Positions 1 to 12,204 of a DNA stretch of 64,000 nucleotides are shown piece after piece. The notes below the pieces were generated by a model. That model ran no database searches, was not told the origin of the DNA, and was given only the letters and a program-made list of their open reading frames with translations. A program made the translations under genes and the position numbers. Position 1 is the first letter of the stretch, and the number at the start of each line of letters is the position of its first letter. Source of the stretch: Dillenia suffruticosa (taxonomy: Eukaryota; Streptophyta; Magnoliopsida; Dilleniales; Dilleniaceae); NCBI GenBank assembly GCA_033439265.1, contig JAVTVX010000001.1, positions 15,518,608 to 15,582,607 on the forward strand, given 5' to 3'.

Positions 1-1
1 T

Positions 2-169
2 AGGCCAGTCAAGGGTCTTTGCAAAGTGCCCATAATACGATCTTTGAAGAACATGAGAGTGCCAAAAAGATTGACTCAAGTCTTGCTAGCTGGTCAAGGG
101 CCGGTAAAAAGAGCAAAGCTAATTGCGAAAGGAACTGAAAGGAAATTGCACGTTTTGGGACGGAGATGA
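2..169 (+). pseudogene. Possible partial last exon or gene fragment at the left edge
   Basis: A frame stays open from base 2 to a TGA at 167-169, about 55 codons. It is rich in Arg, Lys, Val and Leu, with runs such as KRLTQVLLAGQGPVKRAK. The composition is less AT-rich than the sequence to its right, which fits a terminal exon or a gene fragment entering from the left. I do not recognise the family, and the start or splice acceptor lies outside the window. A chance open frame of this length is also possible, so the call is weak. Confidence 0.22.
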
Positions 170-1140
170 TGGAGGAGAATGTAGGAGAAGAATGTGAAGC
201 TAGCTGGAATCCAAGTCAGGCTGTCAACACCGACAAACGTCTAGACATTATCCTTTTAATGAATTAATTAAATTAATTAATTTTTTAGGGTTAGGCAAAC
301 ATAGCCATCTAGACGCGTACAAAATCCCACTACAAAACTAAGTGCCTCTACAGTACACTTGTCTTCTATTTTAATTACCCTCACCTCAACAAAATATGCT
401 CCAGTGGGTCCCATTTAATTACGGCTCCTGTCCTATTCATCAATGGATATCCTGGGTCCCATCGCACATGTCAAACAAATGAACGCCGAACGCAGTGATA
501 ACAATATCAATTCGGTCCAATCGATTTCCATCCCATTCGATCCATAGAATGAGAATTTTTGGATAGATTTTTTCTTCGAATAATTAGATCGAATTGGATA
601 TAAATTTAACTCATTTAAAATTCTATTCGTTTCCACTTCATCCAACTAATTATGTAATTTAATATTTTATTATTAAAAATATTTATATGAAATTAATTAA
701 GATAATTATAATTTCACTTTAAATTTTAAAACCTTTTATCAAAAATGGATGCGATATAGCATAAGCTTCTACCTATGACTCACTCCTCCTCACCCTTCAT
801 CCCTTTGTTTTCTCACCCATATCAATGACAATTAACATATATAAGTCAACAAATCACCGACAAAAAAATCCACCCATACATACAACCACATTGAAAGAGA
901 GTCAATCAACAATAAAGGTAGTCAACAGATCACGACAATTAGATTAGCAACACATGCCACTCCATCCCTTCCCTCATCCACACAGTCACGGCCATCCCAC
1001 CCTTGATTCCTTAACCATATAGTCATATCAAAAGAAAGAATACTCTTCGTCCCTTTCTCATCTACAAATCAATGGTCAAAATTGCAATCGAGGGTCACCT
1101 TTCATCCCTTCCCCATCACTAAACTCACGATTGCTCCACC
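170..1140. other. AT-rich intergenic, no gene seen
   Basis: There is no supportable coding frame here. From about 770 to 1140 there are several loosely repeated 'ctcatccctt / cacccatac / gaaagagagtcaa' phrases that also occur in the tandem duplication that follows, so this looks like the degraded edge of the same repeat. Confidence 0.5.
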
Positions 1141-1156
1141 CTTCATCCCTTCTCCA

Positions 1157-1541
1157 ACCCCACCCATACAACTACACTGAAAGAGAGAGAGAGAGAGAGT
1201 CAAACTTTTAAAAAAAAAAAAAAGTGGTGCATCGGGTCAAGTTAGTTTTTCGTAAAAACCTATAATATCAGATATCAATTATAGGGTCAGAGTTTTGAAA
1301 CAAATATGATATTAATAAAACATTTACCATATCCACCATTGTCATCCCTAATCGAATGATGACCAACCCCACCCGTACAACTACACTGAAAGAGAGAGAG
1401 AGAGTCAAACTTTAAAAAAAATGTGGTGCAACGAGTCGAGTTGGTTTTTTGTGAAAACATAGGGTCAGAGTTTTGAAGCAGATATGATATTAATAAAACA
1501 TGTACCATATCCACCATTGTCATCCCTAATCGAACGGCGAT
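1157..1541. repeat. Imperfect tandem duplication, about 175-205 bp, two copies
   Basis: Copy 1 (about 1157-1362) and copy 2 (about 1366-1541) share the same order of segments: 'acaactacactgaaagag', a GA run, an A run, 'gggtcagagttttgaa', 'gatattaataaaaca' and 'ccatatccaccattgtcatc'. Copy 2 lacks roughly 20 bp in the middle. It is non-coding; the short minus-strand frame across it simply runs through the repeat. Confidence 0.7.
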
Positions 1542-1547
1542 TAATGT

Positions 1548-3290
1548 TGTTGACTTAGTAGAATTTTGATAATGAAAGGTTATAAGAAAAATAGTTCAAG
1601 AAAATAAGAAAACAATTAGAAAATTCAGAAGTCTATAGTACAGGTCGACCTGCTTAGAAAACACATCAACCTGTGACATTCATATACACAAGCACATCGA
1701 CCCATTTGATGTTCTTGTCGACCTAAGCCAAATATTTTCTATAAAAACATGTCTGAACACCTCGACCTATACAAACACACATCGATTTGTAGGCTGTCAG
1801 GTGGACAAATTTAGAGTGATATGTCGACCAATTTTAAATTTAAATAGGGAAATGTCAATGTATAGAAAAAAATTATTGATCCGAACCTAAATGTCTTATA
1901 AATATGACATTCTAACACATTGACCTAAACACAAATCATGTCGACCTGAAGTAACATGAATAATGACATGTCAACCAATTCATTCTTACATATTAATCAA
2001 TTTAACTTATGAATAGTAATATGTCAACCCGTTGATGTGATACATCAACCTGCTAGTTCAAATACACATCAACTTGATTTATAACACATCAATCTGAACA
2101 ATGTCATGTCCACCAATTTTATACTTTGTGTCGACTAATTCAAAATCCAAATAGTAACACATCAACCTGTTGGTTAGACACATAAATCTGATGATACTTG
2201 AGTCAGAAACACATACTTCAACCTATTACTGTGCTTATCGATCTAGCCAAAACACATCAACCAATTTACTCAGACACGTCGACCAATTCATAAATGAATA
2301 GTGACACATCAACTCTTGATAAACACATATTGATCCGTCTATTATGTTCTGAAATAAACACACATTGACATAGTAAAAGTCTTATCGACCTGTAGAAACA
2401 CATTGACAAATTAAATTACTCAGATCCACCAATCAAAATTCACACAGTAACATGTCGATGTATATTATCAGATATGTCGACCTAGTAAATGTCTACTCAT
2501 TAAGACACACGTCGACCCGTTATCATCTTGTCGACACAACATATGAATATCGACGAATTGAACTCTACACATCGACCAATTTATTATCTGAGCAGTAATA
2601 GGTTGATGTCCACAAAATGACCTATTGACCTACGCTTGACAAAGTCTGAAACATTACACATCGAAATGGCTGAAAACTTGTCGACACATATGAACACATC
2701 AACCAATTAAAAATCACATGTCCACCAATTTTATTTGGCACAATTCCTTGTCGACCCAGAATATCCTCTTGTCAACCTGTTTGCATAGAAATATACTAAG
2801 AATATTTCAAATTCAGGTCAAAGTCCATGTTAAGCTTGTCAACCTGCGTGTATCAGAAATCAAATATGGGAAATAATCTTGAACCTAACGGACTCCTTAT
2901 TTTTTCGATTTCTGAAATGTTTCTTTTTCTATCAAAGTTAACATTCTAATAGACTGCAAACAAAGTTTGATTAGCTTATTTAAAATAGGCGTCAGTAAAA
3001 AAAATAAAAATTCAGTGTAAACGAAGAAACAGTTGCAGAAACTTTAGTGACGAAAATTAAATGCGCAACGTTTGGATGCAACAACCACCACCAACCCTCA
3101 ACGGATTTATTCAATGTCTCAATAAATACTGAGAAGCAGAAAATAGAGAGAGTTACGAGACCCAACAACACGAAACGAGACGAAAATTGAATTCTCTGAA
3201 AATTCTTCTTCGTGCACTTGAAAATTTTTCAATTGTCTTAATTGTCTCTGTTTATTCTCACACTGTCAAATTCGAGGAAAGCAGGCCTCA
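1548..3290 (+). mobile_element. LTR-like block (possible solo LTR) packed with TC(G/A)ACC motifs
   Basis: The block opens with 'tgttgacttag...gataatga', a start familiar from Ty1/copia LTRs, and closes near 'gcaggcctca'. The flanking 5-mers 'aatgt' and 'attgt' differ at one base, so the target duplication is only weakly supported, and the right edge could instead be the 'gttaaca' at 3300. No primer site or pol sequence follows, hence a solo LTR at best. Between about 1640 and 2840 I counted about 22 TC(G/A)ACC hexamers, all in the same orientation, and about 20 one-base variants. A relic with no coding content. Confidence 0.4.
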
Positions 3291-4068
3291 ATTGTTAACA
3301 TTTATTTCGTAGATTAATTTGAGTATTAAAAACTAAGGAGTGAGTATGTCACTACCTTAAGTCTAGATAAGTCAAATTCAGTCTAAGTAAGATTGAATTG
3401 TGGTGTTAAAGACTAAGGACTTTGGTTGTTATAGGGACTTAATTCCTTATTGGATGAAGTTATAATAGATTCGTATTGGACTAAGGAATGTTTGAATTTA
3501 TGGGAGATTCTTTTTCTTATTAGATAATTATAATTTAGACTTGTCACATAATGGGAACTACTCCCATAGCTGCTCGGTTAGGCATGGGGCGAAAGAGTTG
3601 AGAGCTAAAATGATTGAGGGGACAAGAAATCAAGGACCTAGGAAGTGGTCAAAGGACTGAGAAGATGGGAAGCCGAGAGAGTTTTGAGGGTTCTATAATC
3701 ACGGACTGGCTCTATAGTAATGGATTATTGGGCCTTATACCATCATTTGCCCTTAATTTCTAATGGTAGTTCGAAAGAGTAGTATTAGGAGTAAGTTAAG
3801 ATTAAAAAAGTGGGGTATCTTGAAAAGACGTAAAGAGAAGGCAGTTTCAGGAAATGGCATGGGCACAAAAATGTAGCCTTAAATGTGGCAAATATTGATG
3901 TTTTAAATATATTTGAAGCGGAAAAAGATACAGAATTAATGTGGTCTAAAGAGGCGGATAGGACATAAAAGTAGGACGGTTTCGTGTAAGTGGCATTAAA
4001 TGGAGGAGTTGACTATTTCAACCCCGAAGTATGCCGCTTCGTTCTCTGGGATTTGCATTTAAAACATT

Positions 4069-4690
4069 GGCTATAAATAGTAGAACATTATGATGGAGTT
4101 TCTTCAATCCATTAGATGAGGGATGGTTATAGACTAGATTTTTGATTCATAGGTGTTAAGGTAAATAAAAAATAAGAATTACAAGGGGTTGTTCATCATA
4201 ATAATTCTTTTACTATTGACGAGCTAAAGACGGGAGATTTTGTACAGTGGTTTTTCTATGCCAAGCCTTTAACATGATGTTTTAAAGAGCGTACTATTGA
4301 TATGAGATTCAATCAGCATGGCAGACCACCGATATGAGGTCCCATCATGGTATCGGGGAATCCAAAACCGTTGTGGCCTATATTGGTAGTTCCAAGGGAC
4401 CTTGCGGTAGGCGGAGGTGCTTTCTCCCTATTATATTTCAAATTGAAAGGCGAAGACATCTTTCCCAGGTGAGGCCTGATAGAGACGGCCAAGTGCTAGG
4501 TAATGTTAGCTTCTCTTGGAAGGCATAAAAAAGGATGAGAGAACTTAATATGAATGCATCCTCTTTCTCTTTATATCTCCCACTTCCCAACTTCTATTCC
4601 TTAAATATGTAAACATCATGTTGTTTCCTTTTTCACTTGTTTGGATTCCGATTTGCTTTGTAAAGACCTTATGAGTGAATAAATAAAAGG
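4069..4690 (+). promoter_or_regulatory. TATA-like and polyadenylation-like signals in the left repeat
   Basis: 'ctataaatag' at about 4070-4080 resembles a TATA box, and 'aataaataaaagg' near 4678 resembles a plant polyadenylation signal. Both read on +, whereas the integrase remnant of the same element reads on -. They are either chance matches or show that the left repeat belongs to a different element. Confidence 0.25.
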
Positions 4691-4959
4691 TTTGTTTTCT
4701 TGTACCTAATCCTTTTGTTGCTTTATTCTACTGGTAGACTTAAGTGCCTGACTCCTCAATTATTCTTTTTGCATGAACTTCATCTTAAGTAGATTTCCTC
4801 AACATGTTTAAATTGTTTATTGAATCATCTATAATCAAAATATCAAAAGTTAGGTTTAACTCAAGCAATGGCTTCCATGTGCCGAGAGACTAGAACAATG
4901 TCTTGTGGTTATTGGCGTAAGTCATCGGTGTGAGAATGAATGCGAATACCTTTCAAGGT

Positions 4960-5640
4960 GATGGTAAGGGAGCTTATTGGCATTGCACCAAGAAAGAATG
5001 TGGTGGCATTACGCTAAGGATATTTGTTGGTGTTGCATCCCTAGCATAGATATCGTACTAGGCGTTATGCCAAGAGTATTTGAAAGCATTGTGTCTTGGA
5101 TTTGTATAGCGTACCAGACATTGCACTGACGGTACCCAGAAGCGCTGTGCCTAGAGTGTGAGTGGCGTATCAGGCATTACACCAATGGTATTCAGAGGCA
5201 TCGGGACTTGAATGTGAGTGGCATACCAAGCGTTGCACCAACAGTACTCGAAGGTGTTGCACCTTGGATTTGTATAGCATACCGGGTGTTGTGCCAATAG
5301 TACTCATAGACTTTGTGCCTTAGATGTGTGTGGCATACCAGACATTACGCCAATGGTACTCAGAATCGTTGCGCATTGAATTTGTATAACGTACCAAGCA
5401 TTGCGCTGAAAATCTTCAAAGACGTTGTTGCGAAGATCTTCAAAGGCGTTGCGTCTTGAATTTGTATAGCATACTAGGCATTGTGCCGAAAGTACTTAGA
5501 GGCATTACATGTTCAATGTGAGTAGCGTACTGAGCATTGAATCGACGGTACTCGGAGGCATTGCACCTTGAATTTGTAAAGGGGTGTAGCACCGAGGATA
5601 CTCGGAGGCGTTGCGCCTTGAATATGTGAGAGACTATGGT
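4960..5640. repeat. 56-bp minisatellite, about 11-12 units
   Basis: Units begin 'c(g/a)tacca' and recur exactly every 56 bp over at least five successive units: 5110, 5166, 5222, 5278 and 5334. The array continues less regularly to about 5640. Unit ends partly alternate between 'tgtgagtggc' and 'tttgtatagc', hinting at a two-unit (112-bp) higher-order period. It sits between the integrase remnant and the left LTR-like repeat of the gypsy relic, the known place for tandem repeats in Tat elements. Confidence 0.85.
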
Positions 5641-5847
5641 TGTTTTGCGTTGAGAGGGTTTGATCCTGAGATAGGGAAAACAATGGGTTCTAGGTGAAGG
5701 ATGAATTGCTCGTTGCATTAAAAACATAATGTTATCATTGATAAATTGTCAAATAACAAATGTTTAAGATAGGAAAATTGTAAAAGCTACCGATAGTAAA
5801 TACTCAAATTTTTAGAGTTTCATGTACGGGGAATGGGCGCGAACCGT

Positions 5848-6780
5848 CTAAATGGTTAAGTCAATAGGTATCAATAGGTTCTGGGGCAGATCATTGAGCG
5901 TACCCGATATGGCCTTCCTAATTAGGTGTAAGTTTGTCCCCCGATTGGGACTGTCCAGTAGCTTCAACTCTTCAGAGTACCAAGTCTCTCGATCTAAAAG
6001 TTTAGCCATCACTCTTCTATTATAGTAACAAGCCATCTGTTGTTGATATGCAGCCATTCGGGTGGATATGGTTTCCTATGGTTCTGACAAGAGGTCCAGT
6101 AGCTCCTACAGGGCGGATTCATTCACCTCCAGTTGGTATTGATGTACTCACAAATAGTAGATTCCTATTTCGACAGGCAACACCGCTTCGAACCCATAGG
6201 TTAGGTTAAATGGAATTTCCCTAGTGGCTTTTCTTGGTTAGTGCGGTATACCCAGAGGATGTTGTGAAGTTCATCTGCCCAATTACTCATCATTTCGTCT
6301 AGTGTCGTTTTAAGCACACAGAGGATTGTTTGGTTTGTTACCTCAGCAAACCCATTGGATTGTGGATAGCCAACTAATGTTAAGCGATATTAGAACTCAA
6401 ACTTGGCACAAAATTCTTTGAATTTCTTATTGTCAAATTGTTTGCTATTGTCAGTAATTAGGATGCGGGGTGATCCGAACCAGGTGATTATTAAGATCCA
6501 CACAAACTTCTATATCTTCTTAGTTGTAATTTGGGCTACTAGTTCTACATCCACCCACTTGATAAAGTAATCAATGGTGACAATTAAGGAATTTCCGTTG
6601 TCTATGGCATGTAGGAATGGGTCCAATATGTCTATATCTTATCATTCGAATCTGCTCTGTCGATCTGTTGGAGGTGGGTTTAAACTCTACACATAACTGC
6701 TTCGTCGACCTAAGGGTGGAATCGATGTTGATAAGGTTCCTTGTTTGTTCTAGAGAATTAAAGCTACAAAAGACCACTGG
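5848..6780 (-). pseudogene. Ty3/gypsy integrase remnant
   Basis: Minus-strand translation shows recognisable integrase pieces: 'HIGPIPTCHRQRKFL', then 'IDYFIKWVDVELVAQI', then a 'LITDN' acidic-residue segment, and near the low-coordinate end 'AAYQQQMACYYNRRV', which matches the C-terminal part of gypsy integrases. The pieces are in the expected order, but the frame is broken many times. No reverse transcriptase is left. Confidence 0.7.
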
Positions 6781-7499
6781 AGGTTGCTCTTGCAGAAGAG
6801 ACTCTGATACTCAAGTAAAAAAAAAGTCGTTTATAGAAAGAGAGGAACATGCTGAGGAAAGCCGTAAGATAGCCCTGTGTAGTTCTATGTGCTTTTGTGA
6901 AGAGTTTTTAGAGCATATCTAGATAGTTGTCTATACTAAACATATATAGTATACATGTATGACAAATCTCATATGCATGTAGGGGTGTAAAAATCTTAGT
7001 TTTCTTATGGAGAGATCATACGAGATGTTTAGAGATTATAAGAATAATGAGTATAGACTTTGTAGATTCAAAGTCCTCTGTTTTAAGAAAGTCCCAGTTG
7101 TCTTTTCAAGGATTGAGAATGACTTTAGTTGTTATGAAAACTTATTTCCTTATTAGATGAGATTACAACAGATTCATATTGGATTAAAGAAAGTTTGAAT
7201 TTATGAAAAATTTCTTTCTTTATCGGATAATTATAATTTAAACTCATTACATAATGGAAACTACTCCGATAGTTACTTGGTGAGGCATGGGCAAAAGAGC
7301 CGAGAGCTAAAATGATTGAGGGGGACAAGGGACCTAGGAGCTGGAAGTGGTCAAGGATCAGGAAGTAGTCAAAGGATTGAGATGTCGGGAAGCCGAGAAA
7401 GGTTTGAGGGTCCTACAATCACGGGCCGGCTCCATGGTAATAGATCATTGGGCCATGTATCTACATACAGCACATGGGAGGCTAAAGCAAAGAGGGAAA

Positions 7500-8865
7500 A
7501 ATAAATAAATAAAGGAAGATACAAAACAGAAAGGAAAAAAAAAAAATAGACAAACAGACCATAGGAAAGTAACCATAACAAGAGAAGAAAAAAATTGGGC
7601 GAACAAAACAGAAATGAAACACAATCCTAATCCTAATATCATGATGCTTTCTTATAGATCCATATGAACGATTATCAACATTCTTACTAAACCTAGATTT
7701 GAAGAAACAGGAAAAAAAAAAGAACGAAGAACAAATCTCAAAACTATTGGTGTGGAAGGAGACCAAATGTGGATTTTGCTAAGCCAAACGAAAGCAATCC
7801 AAGCTCATGAGATTTCCTTGGTGTTGCAGCCAAAGGAGAGAAAAAGTGAGACAGTCAAAGGAGAGAATGAGAAATGAACTTAGAGTTTTGCTCTTAACCT
7901 ATTTATGTTGCGATTTGTGATTGTAACATACATGTCGTGATTCCAAATCACATCTAAATCGATTTTTTTTTTTTTTAAAAAAGAATGGTGTTACATTCTG
8001 GAAATACGACACTGATGTCGCGTTTGGAACATGAAATCAATATATTTGGAAAAGAACTGTGTCAGTTTAATAATTTTTTTCCAAAATTATAATATTTTTG
8101 GTAAAAAACCCTATTTTTTATTACTTTAATTTACAATTTACAATTTAAAAAATAAACGGATCATGGATAAAAAGGCTAAATCTACAATTTTTATAATTGA
8201 GAGGATCTTTGTTTAAAAAGAAAAGTTTAGATCACTGTTTGTATTGGACCCTACATTCCAGCCAGCATTTTGCACCTTTTGTTTTGCCAATTGTATAAGA
8301 AAGAGTTACTTCCATTATGTAACATTATGCTTAAAGATTTTCACTTGAACAAAAAAATAAATAAATAATTCCACAAAAAATATAAGGTTTATTTTTAATT
8401 CTAAGTGTTGTTGTTTCGAACATAAACACCAAAAATAAAAATATTTATGAGTTCACTTAAAAATATATCTTAATTACAATATTATCTTAAAAATAATAAC
8501 ATTTTACTTTCCAAAGTTCTTTTGCTTTTTTGTTATTTCAAGATGAATTCAATTCAATTGAATTTTATATTTTATTTTTTTAATTTTAAACATAGAATTT
8601 TATTTTACAAATGAACTTTATAATTCAGCTTGGTTTCATGAATTGAATTCTTTTTTCATTTTTTTTCAAGTATAGAGTAAGTATAAATGTATTTCGAAAC
8701 TAAATGTAAATTTTAGATTTTAATGATTATATTAAAATTTATATTTATAAATAAAAATTTTCGGTTTGTGACACTTTTTCACAATCTTAGATAGCTTAAT
8801 AGTACATGCTCCAAAGAAAAATATTTATAAATGTATTTCACGCATATGAAAAGAGTTTTTAGAGT
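7500..8865. other. AT-rich intergenic, no gene seen
   Basis: A-rich then T-rich low-complexity sequence. Overlapping short minus frames at about 7370-7770 are Phe/Ser-rich readings of A-rich + strand DNA and carry no motif. There are poly-A and poly-T runs near 7540 and 7960. Nothing else supportable. Confidence 0.5.
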
Positions 8866-8869
8866 AGAG

Positions 8870-9840
8870 AAAGAATTTAAAACATATTTATTTTGATTAC
8901 AAAATAAATAACGTATAAGTTAGAGAAGTTAATAAACAAACGTCTATTATTTTGTTCTTAACTTTTATATATTTATATATATTATCCCTTTATGTAATAT
9001 TTATAATTGATATATGACAATATATATATATATATATATATATATGTATTTATATATATAAATATATTATCATTTTCTTAATTATTTAATATTTTGAGTT
9101 TTTTATTCGTAATAGAAAATATTCAAAATATTCAATTTGTCTGTTATTGATCGATGAAACTTTACAAATTTCATGAATATTCGATATGATATAAAATTAT
9201 ATTACTGAATTTAGTTTCTAAATAAACGACTAAAACACTCAAAAGGACAATTTCCAACACAGTCGACATAGATTTTCTTTTATGAATGTATATCCTAACT
9301 AACCAATATCATATGCACAAGTAAGAAACCCGTGACCCATATAAGATTTCACTCATAATATATCAAAATATACAGTTTTAAACTCTATTTCATCCATATA
9401 CACTCAAAATTAAGACATATAAATTACATATAATTATAAAACACTAATTTTTATTCATAGTACATTTTAGAAAATTACTTTATAGGTGATGTTCAATGCT
9501 AACCACATGCACTAGCCACTATAGAGTTTAGACCATTTTCTAACCTGAATCATATTTGATAATCAAGATAAATCATTTTTTACGATTAAAAAATTCACAA
9601 ACTATAATTTTAATTTTGATGATGCGTATAGTCGATCAATTATGAATAATTTACTTTAGGTATCTATAACTGTGACCTATATTTTTTGTATGTATCATCA
9701 AGCTGATTGCATACATAGATCATACAAGTCAAACTATTAGATCTTATACATACATAAATATGTTTATAAAGAAATGCAAATTTCCATAAATTGAGATATG
9801 AACTAAAAGCATAGTTTTTAGGGTACACGCAAAATATTTT
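8870..9840 (+). repeat. Dispersed repeat X, copy 1 (diverged)
   Basis: This stretch lines up with about 62150-63130 in the same orientation. Shared phrases in the same order include 'atttatatatatta', 'cttaattatttaat', 'gatatgataaaatt', 'ctaactaaccaata', 'ctcataatatatcaaa', 'gtgctaacca/atgctaacca' and 'gataatcaagataaat'. Identity is modest and there are indels, so it is old. No terminal repeats or coding remnant could be fixed; it may be a diverged LTR or other element body. An (AT)n run lies at about 9021-9044. Confidence 0.6.
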
Positions 9841-10673
9841 AATAAAATTGGAAATAATTTTTTGACATTTGCCGATTAGTTAGAGAGAGGGAGAAAGAGA
9901 GAAAGAAAGAAAAAAAAAGAATGATATTTACGATTTGAAAGTCAAGTTAAAATTTGTCGGGAGAAATTGAATACAAATTTCTAATAAAATGCTCACTTAT
10001 CAGAAACATTAAAATTTACTTTCAAAGTTTTACATGATTTGCAATACTGACTGGAGCACTAGATCGTATCCTCTCCGGTTGTTTCTTGGTGATCGTGTGG
10101 ATCAATGTTGTTTATAGCCTGATGATCCTTTTTAGTTGATGTTGATGACAATCTTGTTGTTCTTGTGGCTTGTTCCTGCGTTTCTGACTCTTCTTCATGG
10201 GAAACCTGAGATGGGTTTCCCTTCATTTGATGGTTGGATTTTTCCTTGATGATGATTATCAGCAAACCCTGCGAAGATAGAGAAGAATCAATTGGAGCAA
10301 TGTAGTCTCTCCCTCTCTGTCTTTCTCTAAATTTATGTTTATTGGATATCAATGGGTACGTGAACTTTGATTGAGGTCATGAAAAAGAGGACACACGAAC
10401 AACAATGGGGGTGGGTTTCTTGGGTCCAAATTGACAAAATTACCATCGTCAAAATTATTAAATCCTAAAAGGACTCACCCCGTACAAAAAATTCCCTCGA
10501 CTTAGTGCGGGTAACGGGAGGATAGACATATATATACACAGTCTTTTTTTTTTTATTTTTTATAAAGAGACTATTTTTATATCTCGAACTCATAATTTCG
10601 ACATCACCAAAACCTAGTTTGGAGAATAGGAAGAGAGAAAATTAATGTAAAAGGAAATACTATTTATTGTTCC
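9841..10673. other. Intergenic; one weak small ORF on the minus strand
   Basis: A 97-codon minus frame (10352-10059) encodes a charged, Gln/Glu/Thr/His-rich peptide with no cysteine pattern, signal peptide or family I recognise. A splice-acceptor-like 'cttcgcag' on the minus strand sits inside it at about 10270. It could be an exon of a small peptide gene, but there is no support beyond openness. The rest is AT-rich with a GA/AAG run at about 9885-9920. Confidence 0.3.
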
Positions 10674-12015
10674 AAATTTGTTGGTCCCAAAGACAACAAA
10701 AAATGAGTTGAATTGATTGTCTTAAATTTAGTTTTTCAAAAATCTAACTCCACTTAGATTCAATAATTAAGCATATGGTCAATCTAATATAATAATTAAA
10801 TGTAAAAGTAAGGAGACAAATATGTTTTTATAGTGGTTCGGCTTTATACCTACATCCACTCTTTCAGCCAAGCAAGACGGGGTCTATGTCACGCCCCGAA
10901 CCGGGATCGTGAACAGCCGCCCGTTGTCCCTGGATGCCGGCTGTATTTTTACAGAAAATCGGGCAGAACCTCCCCATAAATCGGAGGTTTCCCATGTACA
11001 ATTTCACCTGTATATGACATTCATCCTGTAAAAATAAATAATTGGCCATCCCGACCTCTCCAAAATCAACAGATATCCCAGCCAACATCCAGAACAACGC
11101 AAGGCTATAAAGTTCATAGCAGTCCTAGCAACAGACCTCTACTGTCATGCCCAACTAGAGCATGAGCAGCCGCCACACCGAGCGGACTTAAATTCTACGC
11201 ATATATAAAATAAATTCCCAAATTATTTTTAAATATTTACAAATGCCTCAATGCAACGAAATAATCAACACGTGAGTTTCGCGAAATAAAGTCCATAATT
11301 TATACAGTCATCCCAGAAAATTTATATAAATACATTGGTCAATCTAAAACCTCCAATACATAATAATATCACCAATCATCATAGCGGAAGAGATGGAAAA
11401 TATCCATACCCAATCCCAGTGGTATCTCCTCGATCCAACACTAATCCTGTGGGAAAGAAAGTGAGGGATGAGTATCTATGGGAGGATACTCAGTAAGTGA
11501 GGGGATTGACATCATGCTATCAATATCGAGGTGAATTTGGAGTGTCAAAGCATAAGATAAGAAAATATCCACAGTGTGCAAACCGATCATGTTATTTCAA
11601 AATCATATATAATACGCACACATCAGAAAGCAAGATATGCATCCCAAAATTTTACATCAATGTCATGAAGAACCGGCCAATGAAATATTCCCGGCAATGG
11701 TCTACCTCGACCAAGGACGGCGCATTGGGGGTTTTTCCAAATGCAAGTATTAAAGAATGGTTCTCTGCCCCAATGTTGGCCACAGACTACCCCAACTAGC
11801 CTGTAAAAAGTATATAGTGTACATATAACTAGTCGGCCGTGTATGGTGCCCCCGCCTGGTGCTAGACGGAGCCGTACTCAACATCCTCTCCGATGAGGGT
11901 CAACCTGGGACACCCATACACACGACAATCTGGCGGATACCTCCGGCCGAAGCGTATCCGGACACAAGGGTTGCCTCTACCAGATGTCCTTCGTAGCTAC
12001 GGATCACAATATCAA

Positions 12016-12204
12016 ATCGGCCGGGCACGTAGCCCCATGCATCCCATCACCAGTCGGCCGGGCATATAGCCCCATGCATAATATCATAACGTCGGCCGGG
12101 CATACAGCCCAAAACATAATATCATAAAGTCGGCCGGGCATACAGCCCAAAACATTATATCATAAAGTCAGCCGGGCATACAGCCCAAATGTGTAAGTAA
12201 ATCC
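12016..12204 (+). repeat. 38-bp tandem repeat, 5 units, inside the nested solo LTR
   Basis: Units start with 'tcggccgggca' at 12016, 12053, 12091, 12129 and 12167. The first is 37 bp and the rest 38 bp. Units 3 and 4 are almost identical and the outer ones are more diverged, as expected if the array grew from the middle. Confidence 0.9.

Larger units (their letters stand above)
3400..7475 (-). mobile_element. Decayed Ty3/gypsy element (Tat/Athila-like), heavily broken
   Basis: Two direct repeats of about 380 bp (about 3400-3735 and 7100-7460) share long phrases such as 'gagctaaaatgattgaggg' and 'ggataattataattta', and look like LTR remnants. Between them the minus strand carries an integrase remnant, and a 56-bp minisatellite lies between this and the left repeat. 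This order (pol, tandem repeats, LTR) is known for Tat-lineage elements. Gag, protease and most of the polymerase are gone, and the coding remnant carries many breaks. It looks old: the two repeats differ at many positions, indels included. Confidence 0.6.
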
